DNA of 64,000 nt, taken from assembly GCA_017607445.1 (NCBI GenBank), contig JAEVHH010000001.1:3534001-3598000 (forward strand). Direction: 5' to 3'. The translations under genes and the position numbers were made by a program. Positions 24,701-35,693 of the stretch are shown in pieces (position 1 is the stretch's first letter; every line of letters begins with the position of its first letter). The notes beneath the pieces are model-generated. The model saw only the letters and a program-made list of their open reading frames with translations. It had not been told where the DNA came from and searched no databases. This DNA comes from Histoplasma ohiense. Lineage: Eukaryota; Ascomycota; Eurotiomycetes; Onygenales; Ajellomycetaceae.

Positions 24701-25420
24701 TGAAACATTATCTTCAATGCTTTATCAACTATCATCAAGATGACTGAGCACACTGGCTATCACTGACACAGTTTGTTTACAATATCTCTCAACATGCCTC
24801 TACTGAAATGGCACTCGCAGAAGCCTTAATGGGATATCAATCTGATTTAAAAATTAATGTCAGCAAACCACCACAACTGATTGCCATACATGCTGCTAGC
24901 TGCACAAAACATATCAAGAAAACACATCATAAGCTCATCAAGAATCTACAAAAGATGCAACAAGCACAGAAAATCTATTACAATACAAAATATAAACTTC
25001 AACAATTTAAAATAGATGACTATATCATGTTCAATGCAAAAAATCTTCAATTGCTGCATTCAGTTCACAAACTCAATCATAAATATGTGGGATTCTTCAA
25101 GATTCTGAATATCATTGGAAAATAAGTGTACAAACTAGAACTGCCATCTTCATATAGAAGCATTCATTCTGTATTCCACATATCTTTATTGAAGCCATAC
25201 AACTGTAGAAATGGAGCTCTATCAGAACCAGAACTGAAACTTATCAACAGTGAAGAAGAATATCAAGTTGAAGAAATTCTTGAAAAACAACAACAAAAAA
25301 ACAGACCTCTGAAATATCTTGTAAGATGAACAGATTGAGATTCTAGTGGTGATACATGAGAATCAGAAGAAAATATATTGAACACTCAGACATTCAAAAT
25401 CTTTCTTGAATAAGAAAACA
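21780..25420 (+). pseudogene. B1 Pol (protease, RT, RNase H, integrase, chromodomain)
   Basis: Decayed Pol. Protease: VDSESEV at 21817-21837 in place of the family DSG. RT: 22192-23056 with VDYQGLN near 22555 and an intact YLDD at 22849-22860. RNase H: about 23270-23640 (SDAFTFAVAAIL, THDKELLAIV). Integrase: HHCC remnant near 24175-24300, catalytic core with INFITGLP and IVDIYTKF at 24370-24470. Chromodomain: about 25252-25413, with YLVR, then W replaced by TGA, and ENILNTQTF. A short Gln/His/Lys-rich tail follows. Long stretches of 60-130 codons are still open, so B1 is less decayed than the family A copies. Confidence 0.92.
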
Positions 25421-25966
25421 AACAACAAATACAAAATCAACATACTTTCAAACATCAAAAGCACAAACATCAAGTTGAAAGACATCAGAAGTACAAATCT
25501 TAAATTAAAAAACACTAGAAGCACAAATCTCACTCAAACTTCAATCAAATGCATTCTTTTTAGAAGGATTTTATCAGAGAAAAAAGAAAAAAGAAAAAAA
25601 TTCAATTTGAGTATAATAAATACAAAAAATAAAACATACAAGCAAGAAAAAAACAAAGAAAACAGATTCTAAAAAAAATCTAAAGACTCTCAGTTCACTC
25701 ATTCTCATCTCATCTCTCATCTCTCACTTTCTCTTCTCTTTTTCATCATCTCTCTCATTTCTTTTCTCTGCCACTCTCACTCAATACTCCTTCTGATATT
25801 CATAAATTATCAGTATTCATTTTGAATGCAGAGATATAGACAAATGTCTATTTCATAAGATATTTGTCTTCTCACATCTCTTCTCTCTCATCAATCTATT
25901 CATTCTTCAGCATATCTGATGAAGAAAGACATTTCTCTTCATCTTCTTCTCTCATTTTTCCACTGT
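25421..25966. other. B1 region between Pol and the antisense gene
   Basis: The plus strand holds the Lys/Asn/His-rich tail after the chromodomain (to about 25500), then A-rich and C/T-rich sequence. On the minus strand it probably includes the 3' end of the antisense transcript; in B2 the same minus-strand frame stays coding-like to about 48150 apart from TGA. No other feature seen. Confidence 0.5.
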
Positions 25967-26833
25967 TCAGAGCACCCTCTCCTTCTGCTTCACTGATGTC
26001 AGTGACAAATTGACAAAGAAAGCAGGCATCACAGACATTGCTGCAGTCATCAGTGTCTTTACAATCTTCTTCATCAGCTCTTCAGTCAACTCCTCTCTCA
26101 TCAATCTCTCTTCAATTAATCTCTTCATCACAGAGTTTCTGAAGTTCATCATTCTCAAAACCTCTTTCTTCACATTCTTCTCTTTCTTTAATGTCTCTGC
26201 TCTGAAAGAATCAGATACAACCACAGTCTTCAAAACCTGCATCTCTGCAGACTCAGCTACTGCTCAGTGCTGAGATCATAGAGTATTCATCTCTGCTCTG
26301 CTCCAAGCAGACAGCATCACCAGATGAGATGCATTCAATCATTTAACTAAACAACAAAGACAATTTTTGTGGCTGACCATGTTCTCTTCAGCCATCACCC
26401 TCACAAAGATAAACACTCACCCGCGCATGATGCATCTCAGAAGAGGTGTATCACACATCTAGCATCATTATCAGTATATCAACATTGCTAAGAGCAAGAA
26501 TTAAAGAGAATTACTCACAGATTTGCAGAATTTCTCTGCAGAGGCACAAGCCTCACAACACTTCTGAGCATTTGATCTCAGTGCACATCAAAAATTGACA
26601 TTCTCAAGTCTAGAAACACAACATTCACATGAAATCCAACTGTTGTGCATTATGTGATTAGGGCTAAATCTAGGGCAATATAACAAGCAAACAGCAAATG
26701 GTGCTATACAGAAACAAGCTAGTGGCATATGTGACCACACTAATAATGCCACTGATAAGGAACACCAACAATAATACACAATAAGCACTCAAGAAACAAC
26801 TTACTTAAAATTGAGATAACTGAGAGAGCCCAT
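25967..26833 (-). pseudogene. B1 antisense spliced gene (cysteine module), four exons
   Basis: A gene on the strand opposite to Gag-Pol. Predicted exons (minus strand): 26833-26805, 26639-26519, 26458-26421 and 26372-25967, total 594 nt, in frame. Introns: GTAAGT...CTAAT...CAG (165 nt), GTGAGT...CTGAT...CTAG (60 nt), GTGAGT...CAG (48 nt). Exon 1 encodes MGSLSYLNF. Exon 2 encodes a cysteine module (SCECC...RLENV...C...KCCEAC-x6-C-KS) and stops at a phase-0 intron. Exon 4 encodes a Glu/Lys-rich, probably helical tail. Four in-frame TGA codons fit CGA decay. B2 keeps every splice site except one donor. The module resembles zinc-binding Cys pairs; function unknown. Not a known Gag, Pol or Env part that I recognise. 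Confidence 0.65.
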
Positions 26834-27215
26834 TTCAATAAAAGAAGAGAGAAGGAAGAATGATGATATAAAAATTTAAAAATTTTTTGAGAACAAGAAA
26901 TCACAGCAGAAGAGGCAAGAAGCTTTGATGATGATCAAGTTAAAAGAGAAGAGAAATCTTCAAGAGAAAAGAAATTCTTTTTGCTTCTCTGCATGCAATC
27001 TCTGACAACCAAAGAATCCACCAATTCCATCTCATTAAGAAATCGATAACAACGCGTATACAAGCTATCTAGAGGACGTGAATACAAGCTATCTAGAGGA
27101 TATGATTGATACACTGCTATCAACAAGCGGAACATACAATATGGGAATGCAATTATCTACTAGCAAGCAATCTATACAATCACTGAGGGCAGCTCTTATA
27201 AAAAAGAGGGGCAAT
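26834..27215. promoter_or_regulatory. B1 upstream region of the antisense gene, with a 24-bp direct repeat
   Basis: Read on the minus strand, a TATA-like TTTTTATATC lies about 30-40 nt before the antisense ATG (near 26866-26876), followed by C/T-rich sequence; the same arrangement is in B2. A direct repeat of ATACAAGCTATCTAGAGGA occurs twice at about 27057-27100, also in B2. The polypurine tract of the sense element closes the region. Promoter role inferred. Confidence 0.45.
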
Positions 27216-27481
27216 TGTAATGCACTCATTTATTATTTCCTTATTATCTTCACTTATTCTTACCTCTTTCCATTATACTCTCGCTACTGCTATTTCTATA
27301 TGTATATATATATCAATGTATGTATTTCGCACATCTTCTTTCTCTTTCTTTTCTTTCTTAGTGATTAGCTACGCTATGTTACACTACTATACTATATTAC
27401 TCTACAATATATTACTATTATCTCCGCTACGCTATAAACTATCTTCTACTGTTACTCTTCACACTGTCACTACACCTCACA
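27216..27481 (+). repeat. B1 3' LTR (266 bp)
   Basis: Same length as the 5' LTR, with few differences (for example CTCG to CTCA near the start, ATCGATG to ATCAATG). Followed by the duplicated target CTAGA at 27482-27486. Confidence 0.95.
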
Positions 27482-27486
27482 CTAGA

Positions 27487-27850
27487 TCATTGATTTTTGA
27501 GTCTCTTCCAAATAATTGATATCTGTGGTATGCAGATGTACAAACTGAAACTCATGCTGCAATATAAAGAAATTCATTCTGTATTCCATATTTCCCTTCT
27601 CAAACCATATCACATGCACAACAGACAAATCCCACAAGCAGAACTGATAATTATAGATGTGTAAGAGAAATGAGAAGTTGAAGCTATATTAGACAAATAT
27701 CAGTATCACAGTCAAACACAATATCTTGTCAAATGAAAAGATTGTACAGACACAGATAATTCTTGGGAATCTGAGAAAAACTTGATAAACAGTCAGAAGT
27801 ACTTGAAACAGTTTAATAAAATCTATCAGAAGTCAGTCAGTAAATGAAAA
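27487..27850 (+). pseudogene. Family C Pol, C-terminal part with chromodomain
   Basis: Continues the family C frame after B1: MYKLKLMLQYKEIHSVFHISLLKPY (the integrase-to-chromodomain linker seen in many chromoviruses), then a chromodomain from about 27674 (EVEAILDKYQ, QYLVK, TGA for W, NSWESEKNLIN) to about 27822. The frame ends near 27847. Three TGA or TAA breaks in 120 codons. Confidence 0.85.
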
Positions 27851-27890
27851 TGAAGAAGATGATGATGATTGCTGAATATACTTATTCCAC

Positions 27891-29032
27891 TCAGAGATTA
27901 AAAAACAGATCTGCCTCAACTTGATCAGTGTTATTTGAGGAATTGTCATCAAGACAAATCTGCTTATTATTCTGGATTTCCTCAACTGACAAAGCACAAC
28001 ATTTCAACAATGACTTGAGAGCTGCAATTGATGATGTAATCACTGAGATCTCATCAATCACTGTTTCAGTCAGAGTCTCAGAAGAATCATCTCATTGAAT
28101 CTTCTGAATCTTCACAGCAAAGAATTTAACCACCACAGTCACAGCACTCTGCAAAATGTTAATGTTTGAAGTATTCACATCAGCAACAATTAGATTCTCA
28201 GCAGCATTGATAACTGTCTGAGTCAATTCAACAGTATCTGCTGACATCTAATAGAAAGTTAATATTATATACTGTAAAAACATCTGTTTTGAATAATAAC
28301 TTACTGAAATGCAGATGTGCTTCATCATCAAGCAGTGCTTGCATTTTTTACATCAATTCTCAGCAGACTCACAATGATGGCAGAGGAATGTTGTCAAATG
28401 TCAAATACAACAACAGCAATATACTGCTGTGTTTCTTTCTAACACTTCAACAGAACTGTCCACTTTCTCATCTTCATCTACATTATCAGTCAACTCAAAT
28501 AATGTACCAAGATCTTGGCTCAGTGAGAATGACACTGATGTAATAGCAGAACATGAAAATATATTTTCTGAAATACTGCTATGATTGAATGTCATACTCT
28601 GCTGTGATGACAGATCATCAGAGTTCATATAGAATTCTAGAACCTCATCTGCATTTTTATAGATCTACATATCAAGTACAAATCTTGCAACAGCAGTTTG
28701 ATATGTGGCAAATCTCTCATTCAGAACTTCATCAGAAAGCAGCATTTTGTAAAATTCATCAATCAAAGATTGACTGATTTCATGAAAGTGCTCAGACATC
28801 TATAACTCATTAGTATTCAAAACAATCTCAGTTTAAGAAAACTTACAGCAGCACAACTTCTATTTGATATATGACAGATGTGACAGTGTATCTATTCATT
28901 GTTCACAAAGCAAGAATATACTGAAGAGTTCTGCAATCTCTTCAGACAACCCAAGTAAATGCTCTCAATGACAGACAGTATATCACTCTTCATAGACTCT
29001 GAACCAGCAATGGAAACAGCTGGTTCTGACAT
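27891..29032 (-). pseudogene. Family C antisense spliced gene with two cysteine modules, three exons
   Basis: A gene opposite to Pol. Predicted exons on the minus strand: 29032-28847 (62 codons), 28799-28305 (165 codons), 28247-27891 (119 codons); all three are exact multiples of three. Introns: 47 nt (GTAAGT, branch TACTAAT, acceptor ATAG) and 57 nt (GTAAGT, branch TTAAC, acceptor TTAG). Exon 1 ends with a module C-x11-C-x8-C-x2-C-x6-C-AA; exon 2 has an acidic Ser-rich middle and ends with a second module (CCCCI...C-x2-C...CKKCKHC-x6-C-IS). Each module is followed directly by a phase-0 intron, and each next exon starts with ATG. Exon 3 encodes a soluble, probably helical region. Five or so in-frame stops, mostly TGA. 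Function unknown; related in design to the B antisense gene. Confidence 0.65.
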
Positions 29033-29401
29033 TCTATCATAACTTTAATTAGTATCAAGGCCTTGTTCAAAGAAGAAGGAAAAGCAAAAACAACAAGAAA
29101 GAAAAACAGATGTTGAAGATTGAAATCAATATTGCAATATTGATCAAAAGAATTGCAACAACACAAAACTCAACCCAAAATGGAAAATACAACCATGCAA
29201 TCAAAACTTTGAATTTCACAATAAAAATTGCATAGAAAGATACAGTGTACTTTGTTTGATAAATTGATATATTCTTTTTAAATAAAAAATCATTGAAGGT
29301 GATGGTGGTGATGATTTTGTTAGAGTACAATTTTTTGATGTAAAAGTCAAAGAAAAAAGGTTCAGAAGTTGTGTCTAAATCATGATTGAACTGCAATGAC
29401 A
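29033..29401 (+). repeat. Possible family C polypurine tract and 3' LTR (29111-29401)
   Basis: A purine-rich run (29071-29110) is followed by TGTTGAAG at 29111, and TGACA ends at 29401, just before family A sequence starts. That fits a 291-bp 3' LTR, but no second copy is in the window to prove it. If right, the antisense gene starts (ATG 29032) only about 80 bp inside the LTR. The minus-strand frame at 29067-29513 crosses into family A and is not a gene. Confidence 0.3.
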
Positions 29402-29405
29402 CTGG

Positions 29406-32001
29406 AGATGGAAAAATGTAAAGATGATGAATAGTTAACTGTCTTTTGTACACATTACAGATTATACAAATGAACAGTGACTCTCTTTGAATTAGCAAAC
29501 ACTTCAAGTACATTTCAGAAATACATTAACTGAGCTCTACAAGATCTGCTCAATGAGATCACCTCAGTGTACATGAATGATATCTTGATCTTCACTGATA
29601 AATCACTCACTGAGCACTGTAAGTATGTACAACAAGTGCTTGACTGTCTATGAAAAGCTGAACTGCAAATGAGCATTGACAAATGCAACTTCAAGACCAA
29701 GTCTATGATCTATCTAGAATTCATCATTGAAGCTGAAAAGAGTGTATGCATGAATTCTAAAAAGGTGGAAGCAATCCTCAACTGAGAGACATCAGTCTCA
29801 GTAAAAGAGACTAGAAGTTTTCTAGAATTTGTCAACTTTTATCAAAGATTCATCAAAGACTTCTTCAATATCATACAATCACTGACAGATCTGATCTGAA
29901 AAGACACTGTATTTCAATGAACTGATGAAGCAGACACAGCATTCAAAAAGCTGAAGTGTATATTCACAAGCACTCTGATGCTGCAATCATTCAATTCAGA
30001 TAAGCATATGATTCTTGAAACAGACATCTCAGATTATATAGTAGATGAGGCACTAATGCAATATGATAACAAAGATGTTCTACAATCTTGTGTCTTTATC
30101 TTGAAGAAGATGTCACCCACTGAATGCAACTATAAAATCTACAACAAAAAGCTTCTAGTGATCATACAATGTCTCAAAGAATGAAAGTTAAAACTCATGA
30201 GCATTGAGAGATTCAAGATTATTACTGATCATAAAAATCTGAAATATTTCACAATCATTTGTAAGCTCACTGAGAGGTATATGTGCTGATCATTGTTTCT
30301 TAGCTGATTCTCATTCATAATTTGCTATTGATCAGAAGCAGAGAACACTCTTGTGAATGCTCTGTTTCATCAAGAACAAGATATACCATCTGATGATCTG
30401 AATGACAGATGGAAACATCAAGAGTATCAGTTAATCAATCTCATGATCATAGAAAGTCCCACACAGTCAGATGAACTCTGTATACATATTAATCAATTCT
30501 GTACTCAATACCCCTTGCTTGAAGAGCAATGAAGACAAGCAACAGAGACAGATGAATTCTGGCAACAAGCTGCTGAAGCTGTACAAAGCAGAGCATCTCA
30601 ATTCTCTGCAAGCATATACTCAAAAACAAATATCTCAGCATGCTCAATCAGTGATGATGAATGCCTACACTTCTGAGACAGACAATGGGTTTCTGATTCA
30701 GAACCTCTATGAACATGAATCATGCAGAAGATCCACAACTCATCAATGACTGAGCATTCAGATTATGAGATCATGTACAGCATTATAACTCAAGACTTCT
30801 ACTGACTGAACATATCAAAGAACATACACTGATTTGTACACAATTGCAATCACTGTGACTCAGTAACAGTATGATACAAACAATGAAAAGAAATATTGAA
30901 ATCTCTGTCTATTCTCAAACAAATCTGATATGATATAGCAATTGACTTTGCAATTTCTTTATCTGAGAGTGAAGGTTCTATGAACATTCTAGTCATTGTC
31001 AATTGTCTCAGCAAAAATGTAATACTGCAACTCTGTGACAGAATGAATGCTGAAGTAGTTGCAGATGTCTTTGTTCAGAGCCTGTTCTATCATATACACA
31101 GTCTGTCTTCATTCATTGTATCAGATAGAAGCAGCCAATTTGTCAGCACACTCTGAATCTGTGTATGCCAGCTGCTAAGAATTGAATGAAAATTGTCAAC
31201 AGTGTATCATTCAGAGACTGATGAAGTCACAGAGAGAATGATACAAACAGTAAAGAACATTCTCTGTAAGTTCTGCAATTACACACAAGACAACTGAAGT
31301 CATCTGCTACCACACATTGAGATTGCAATCAACAGCTGAGACTCTGTCACAACAGATATAAACTCATTCTTTCTTCTGCATGAATACAATTTAGAAGTTC
31401 TAGACTTCTCTGAGAATCTCTGAGAAATTATATACACCCACAGTTTCATATAAGTGGCAGATAATATCATAAGCAAGCTTAAGAAAGTCTGTGAATGAGC
31501 AGAAGCTTTCATGACCAGCACTCAGCAAGATTATAAGAATCAAACAAACATCAGAAGAAGTTCTACAATTCAATATCATATAGAAGACAAAATCTGATTA
31601 GATCTCAAGAATATAAAAACAGATCATCTCTTGTATACACTGAATTATCATCACATCAAATATACTGTGATGAAGATGCTAGACACACATGATTATCAAC
31701 TCAACATCTTATCAGATATTCACAACATCTTTCACACAAATCTGCTCTGACTCATGACTGAGAATTCATTCCCTTCACAGAGAATCTTCAACTGACAGCC
31801 ACTCATCATCATAGAAGAAGATAATAAACTTGAATGAAAGATTGAAGTGATTCTTGATGATAGAATCAATCATCACCACCATGAATATCTTGTCAAATGA
31901 GTAGGATATAATCATCTGATCTGGGAATCCACATTCACCTTGAAGGATACTGCCGCCCTCGACATCTACAAGTCATCGCTCACTCTGATAGAGGGGGATA
32001 A
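29406..32001 (+). pseudogene. G4 Pol remnant (RT, RNase H, integrase, chromodomain)
   Basis: Decayed Pol from mid-RT. The catalytic motif reads YMND (29571-29582) instead of YMDD, so RT is dead even apart from the stops. RNase H about 29990-30330; integrase core about 30905-31210 with SDRSSQF; chromodomain about 31830-31985, which still has CGs (GCCGCCCTCGACATC, 31951-31965) near the LTR. Polypurine tract AGAGGGGGATAA before the LTR. Confidence 0.88.
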
Positions 32002-32115
32002 TGTGATAGATTAGTATCTGTTAGTAGTTAACTTATACAATCAATCTCTTCTGTCTCATATTCCACACTTATATACATCTACTCATCTCTGTTATTGTGC
32101 TCTGCACTTGTGTAG
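32002..32115 (+). repeat. G4 3' LTR, first piece
   Basis: Begins TGTGATAGATTAG and runs to CTTGTGTAG, where G5 inserted. The bases TGTAG (32111-32115) are the target duplication, repeated at 41455-41459. Confidence 0.9.
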
Positions 32116-32649
32116 TGTAACGGGTGTACTTCGATTAACAATTTGGTACTATCCTAATTACAGATTATGAATTGATTAAGGAAAGAAAGAGAAAAGAAAT
32201 CAGAAGAAAAGGTCATATGAAGAGGGTTCTTATAGAGGAAAGTTCAGAGTGGAAGAATATCAGAAGCCACTCCACAGTGAAGCATGGAGCAGAAGAACAT
32301 TAAAGAGTATGTATAAGAATCATTAGAAGCTACACAAGTGTGGAATATGAGATGAGGGAATCATTGAGAGCTATGTGAAAGAATTATTAGAGACTATATG
32401 AGTGCAGAACACAGAGTGAAAGAACATAAGAAACTATATGAAAGAATCATTAGAGACTACACAAGTACAGAGCATGGAGTGGAAGAATGTTAAGAGCTAT
32501 ACAGAAGAATTGTTAGAAACTACACAAGTGCAGAGTATAAAATGAAAGAACATTGAGAATTACACAAGATCACAACAGTCAGAAATAAGCAGATGCAGAA
32601 GAGAAGTTGATTGTGTAAGTTAATTATTAATGAGTGCTAATTCATCACA
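32116..32649 (-). repeat. G5 3' LTR (534 bp)
   Basis: Reverse-oriented family A LTR. It carries AATCAATTCATAA (minus strand) like its 5' partner and like the complement of the G5 primer-binding site. CGs survive at its inner and outer ends only (GTAACGGG, TTCGATTAAC). Confidence 0.95.
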
Positions 32650-35600
32650 TTATCCCCCTCTACCAGGGTGAGTGAGGACTTGTAGATGTTGAGGGTGGCA
32701 GTGTCTTTCAAGACAGACACAGATTCTCAGATTGAATGATTGTATTCTACTCATTTGATGAGATATTCACAGCAGTGATGATTGGTTCTATTGTCAAGAA
32801 TTGCTTCAATTTCTCACTTGAGTTTGTTGTCTTCTTCTATGATGATGGGTGGCTGTCAATTGAAGATTCTCTGTGAGGGGAATGGATCCTCAGCTGTGGG
32901 TTGGAGCAGGTTTGTATGAAAGACATCATGAATGTCAGATGGAATGTCAAGTTGATGATTGTGTGTGTCTAGCACTTTCTTCACTGTATACTTGATGTGA
33001 TGGTAATCTAGCATATGTGAGGAATGATCTGTTCTTATATTCTTGAGATTCAGTCAGACTTTGTCTTCTATATGATATCAGATTGTAGAACTCTTTCTGA
33101 TGTTTGCTTGATTCTTATAATTTTACTGAGTGCTGATCATTGAAGCTTCTGCTCATTTGTGAACTTTCTTCAGCTTGCTCATGATATTCTCTGCTGTCTG
33201 TATAAGACTGTGGATGTATGTGGTTTCTCAGAGAGTCTCAGAGAAGTTCAGAACTTCTAAGTTGTATTCATATAGAAGGAAGAATGAGCTTACATCTGTT
33301 GTAGCAGAATCTTGATCATTAATCACAATCTCAGCATGTGGCAGCAGATTGCTTCAGTTGTCTTGTGTGTAATTGCAGAACTTATAGAGGATGTTCTTTA
33401 TCATTTATATCATTCTCTCAGTAGCTCTGTCAGTCTCTGAGTGGTATGCTGTTGATAACTTTTGTTCAATTCTTAATAATTGATATACACAGGTTCAGAG
33501 TGTGCTGATGAATTGACTGTCTTTATCTGACACAATGAATGAAGGCAGACTGTGTATACAATAGAACAGACTTCTGATGAAGGCATCTGCAACTACTTTG
33601 ATGTTCATCTTGTCACAGAGCTGTAGTATTACACCCTTGTTGAGTTGATTGACAATGACTAGAATATTTGTAGAACCTTCACTTTCAGATAAGGAAACTG
33701 CAAAATTGATAGCTATATCACACCAAGTTTGATCAGAGACAGATAGAAGCTTCAGTATTTCTTTTCAGCATTCACATCATATCATCACTGAGCTGCAGTG
33801 ATCACAGTTGTGTATGAACTGATGTATATCTTTTGACATATCTGATCAGTAGAATTCTCAGATGATGATGTTGTATATGATTTTATGTTCTGAGTATCTG
33901 ATTATTGATGAGTCATGAATTTCTTGCATGATCTGTGTTCATAGAGATTCTGAATTGAGGACCCATTGTCTATCTTGAAAGCATAAGCAGTTGTCATCAT
34001 TGATTGAACATGCTGAGATATCTGTTTTTGGATATATGCTTGTGGGAAATTGAGATGCTCTGTTTTGTATGATTTCAGTGACTTGTTGTCAGAATTCATC
34101 TGCTTCTGCTGCTAGCTTTCATTGTTCTTTGAGTGAGGGTTCTTGAGCTCAGAACTGGTTGACATGTACACAGAGTTCATCTGATTGTGTAGAACTTTCT
34201 ATAATTGCAGAGTTGATTAATCAATGCTCTCAGTGTCTCCATCTGTCATCCAAGTCATCAGATGGCATATCTTGTTCTCAGTGGAACAGAGCATCCACAA
34301 GGGTGTTCTCTACTTCAGATTGATAATGAATTGTGAATGAAAAACAGCTAAGAAACAATGATCAATGTATATGTCTTTCAGTAAGCTTACAAGTGATCAT
34401 GAAGTACTCTAAGTTCTTATGATCAGTAACAATCTCAAACTTTTCAACACTCATAAGTTCAGACTCTTATTCTTTGAAGCATTGTATGATCACTAGAAGC
34501 TTCTTGTTGTAGATCTTATAGTTGCATTCAGTGGGTGACATCTTTTTTGAGATGAAGGCACAAGATTGTAGAACATCTTTGTTATTGTATTGCATTAGTG
34601 CTTCATCTACTACATAATTTGAGATGTCTGTTTTGAGAATTGTATGCTTATCTGAATCAAATGATTGCAGCATCAGAGTGTTTGTGAACATACACTTCAG
34701 CTTTTTGAATGCTGCATCTGCTTCATCAGTTCATTGAAATATGATGTCTTTCTGGGTCAGATCTGTCAGTGGTCATACAATATTGAAGAAGTCTTTGATG
34801 AATCTTTGATAGAAGTTGACAAATTCTAGAAAGCTTCTAGTCTCTTTTACTGAGACTGATGTCTCTCAGTTGAGGATTGCTTCCATCTTCTTAGAATCCA
34901 TGCATACATCTTTTTCAGCTTTGATGATGAATTCTAAGTAGATTGTAGACTTGATCTCAAAGTCACATTTGTCAATGTTCACTTGCAGTTCAGCTTTTCA
35001 TAGGCAGTCAAGCATTTGTTGTACATGCTTACAGTGCTCAGTGAGCAATTCATTAGTGAAGATCAAGATATTGTTCATGTACACTGAGGCAATCTCATTG
35101 AGCAGATCTTATAGAGCTCAGTTAATGTATTTCTGAAACATACTCAGAGTGTTCACTAATTCAAAGAGAGTCACTGTTCATTTGTATAATCTGTAATGTG
35201 TATGAAAGACAGTTAGCCATTTGTCATCTTCATTAATTTTTATCTTGTAGAAGGCTGCAGAGATGTCAAGTTTTGTAAATCATTTTGCTTTTTCTATTCA
35301 TTCAAGTGTTTCATTGATGAGTGGGAGGAGGTATTGATTCTTCTGTGTAATCTTGTTGAGTTCTTGATAGTTGATGCAGAATCATAAGCCTTCTTCTGAT
35401 TTCTTTGCAAACAGTACAGATGCTGCAGTGGGTGAGTTGCTAACACAAATGAAGTCTTTGTCTAGTAATCTGTTGAGTGTTTTTTGTAGAATGAGGAGCT
35501 TGTTGTGTGACATGCTGTAGAGAGGACCTCAGAGTGATTGTGGGTTTTTATCATCTTTCTTGATGAGCTCAATTGTATGATCTATGCTGGGTTCTTGATG

Positions 35601-35693
35601 AGAGAGAAGCTTTTTAGCCTCTTTCTCATTGAACATATCTATGAAGTCTTTGTATGATTTGAGTAGTTTCTTGCATGATTTCTTGGAGTCTCT
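32650..35693 (-). pseudogene. G5 Pol, C-terminal two thirds (RT to chromodomain)
   Basis: Read on the minus strand from 35693 down: a short piece before RT, RT with the catalytic motif changed to YMNN (near 35070-35085), RNase H near 34460-34700, the HHCC remnant near 33800-33870, the integrase core near 33480-33720, and the chromodomain near 32660-32830. TGA stops throughout. LINE-2 separates it from the N-terminal part at 38941 onward. Confidence 0.88.

Larger units (their letters stand above)
20050..27481 (+). mobile_element. B1: family B chromovirus, full length (7432 bp)
   Basis: Two 266-bp LTRs (20050-20315, 27216-27481), TSD CTAGA (20045-20049 and 27482-27486) and a polypurine tract AAAAAAGAGGGG before the 3' LTR. 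Gag and Pol on the plus strand end in a chromodomain at about 25410. A further 1.8 kb lies between Pol and the 3' LTR and holds a spliced gene on the minus strand. B2 (42482-49949) has the same structure. Confidence 0.95.
29406..32115 (+). mobile_element. G4: family A chromovirus, 5'-truncated here, part 1 of 2
   Basis: Starts within RT next to family C and runs to the 3' LTR, which G5 splits at 32115/32116. The LTR resumes at 41460 and ends at 41738. The missing 5' half probably lies left of the window beyond family C (see findings). Confidence 0.88.

Noticed and set aside
29067..29513. 148-codon minus-strand frame
   Set aside because: It runs across the junction of family C and G4, with a hydrophobic composition typical of the complement of A-rich DNA. 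No counterpart in other copies.
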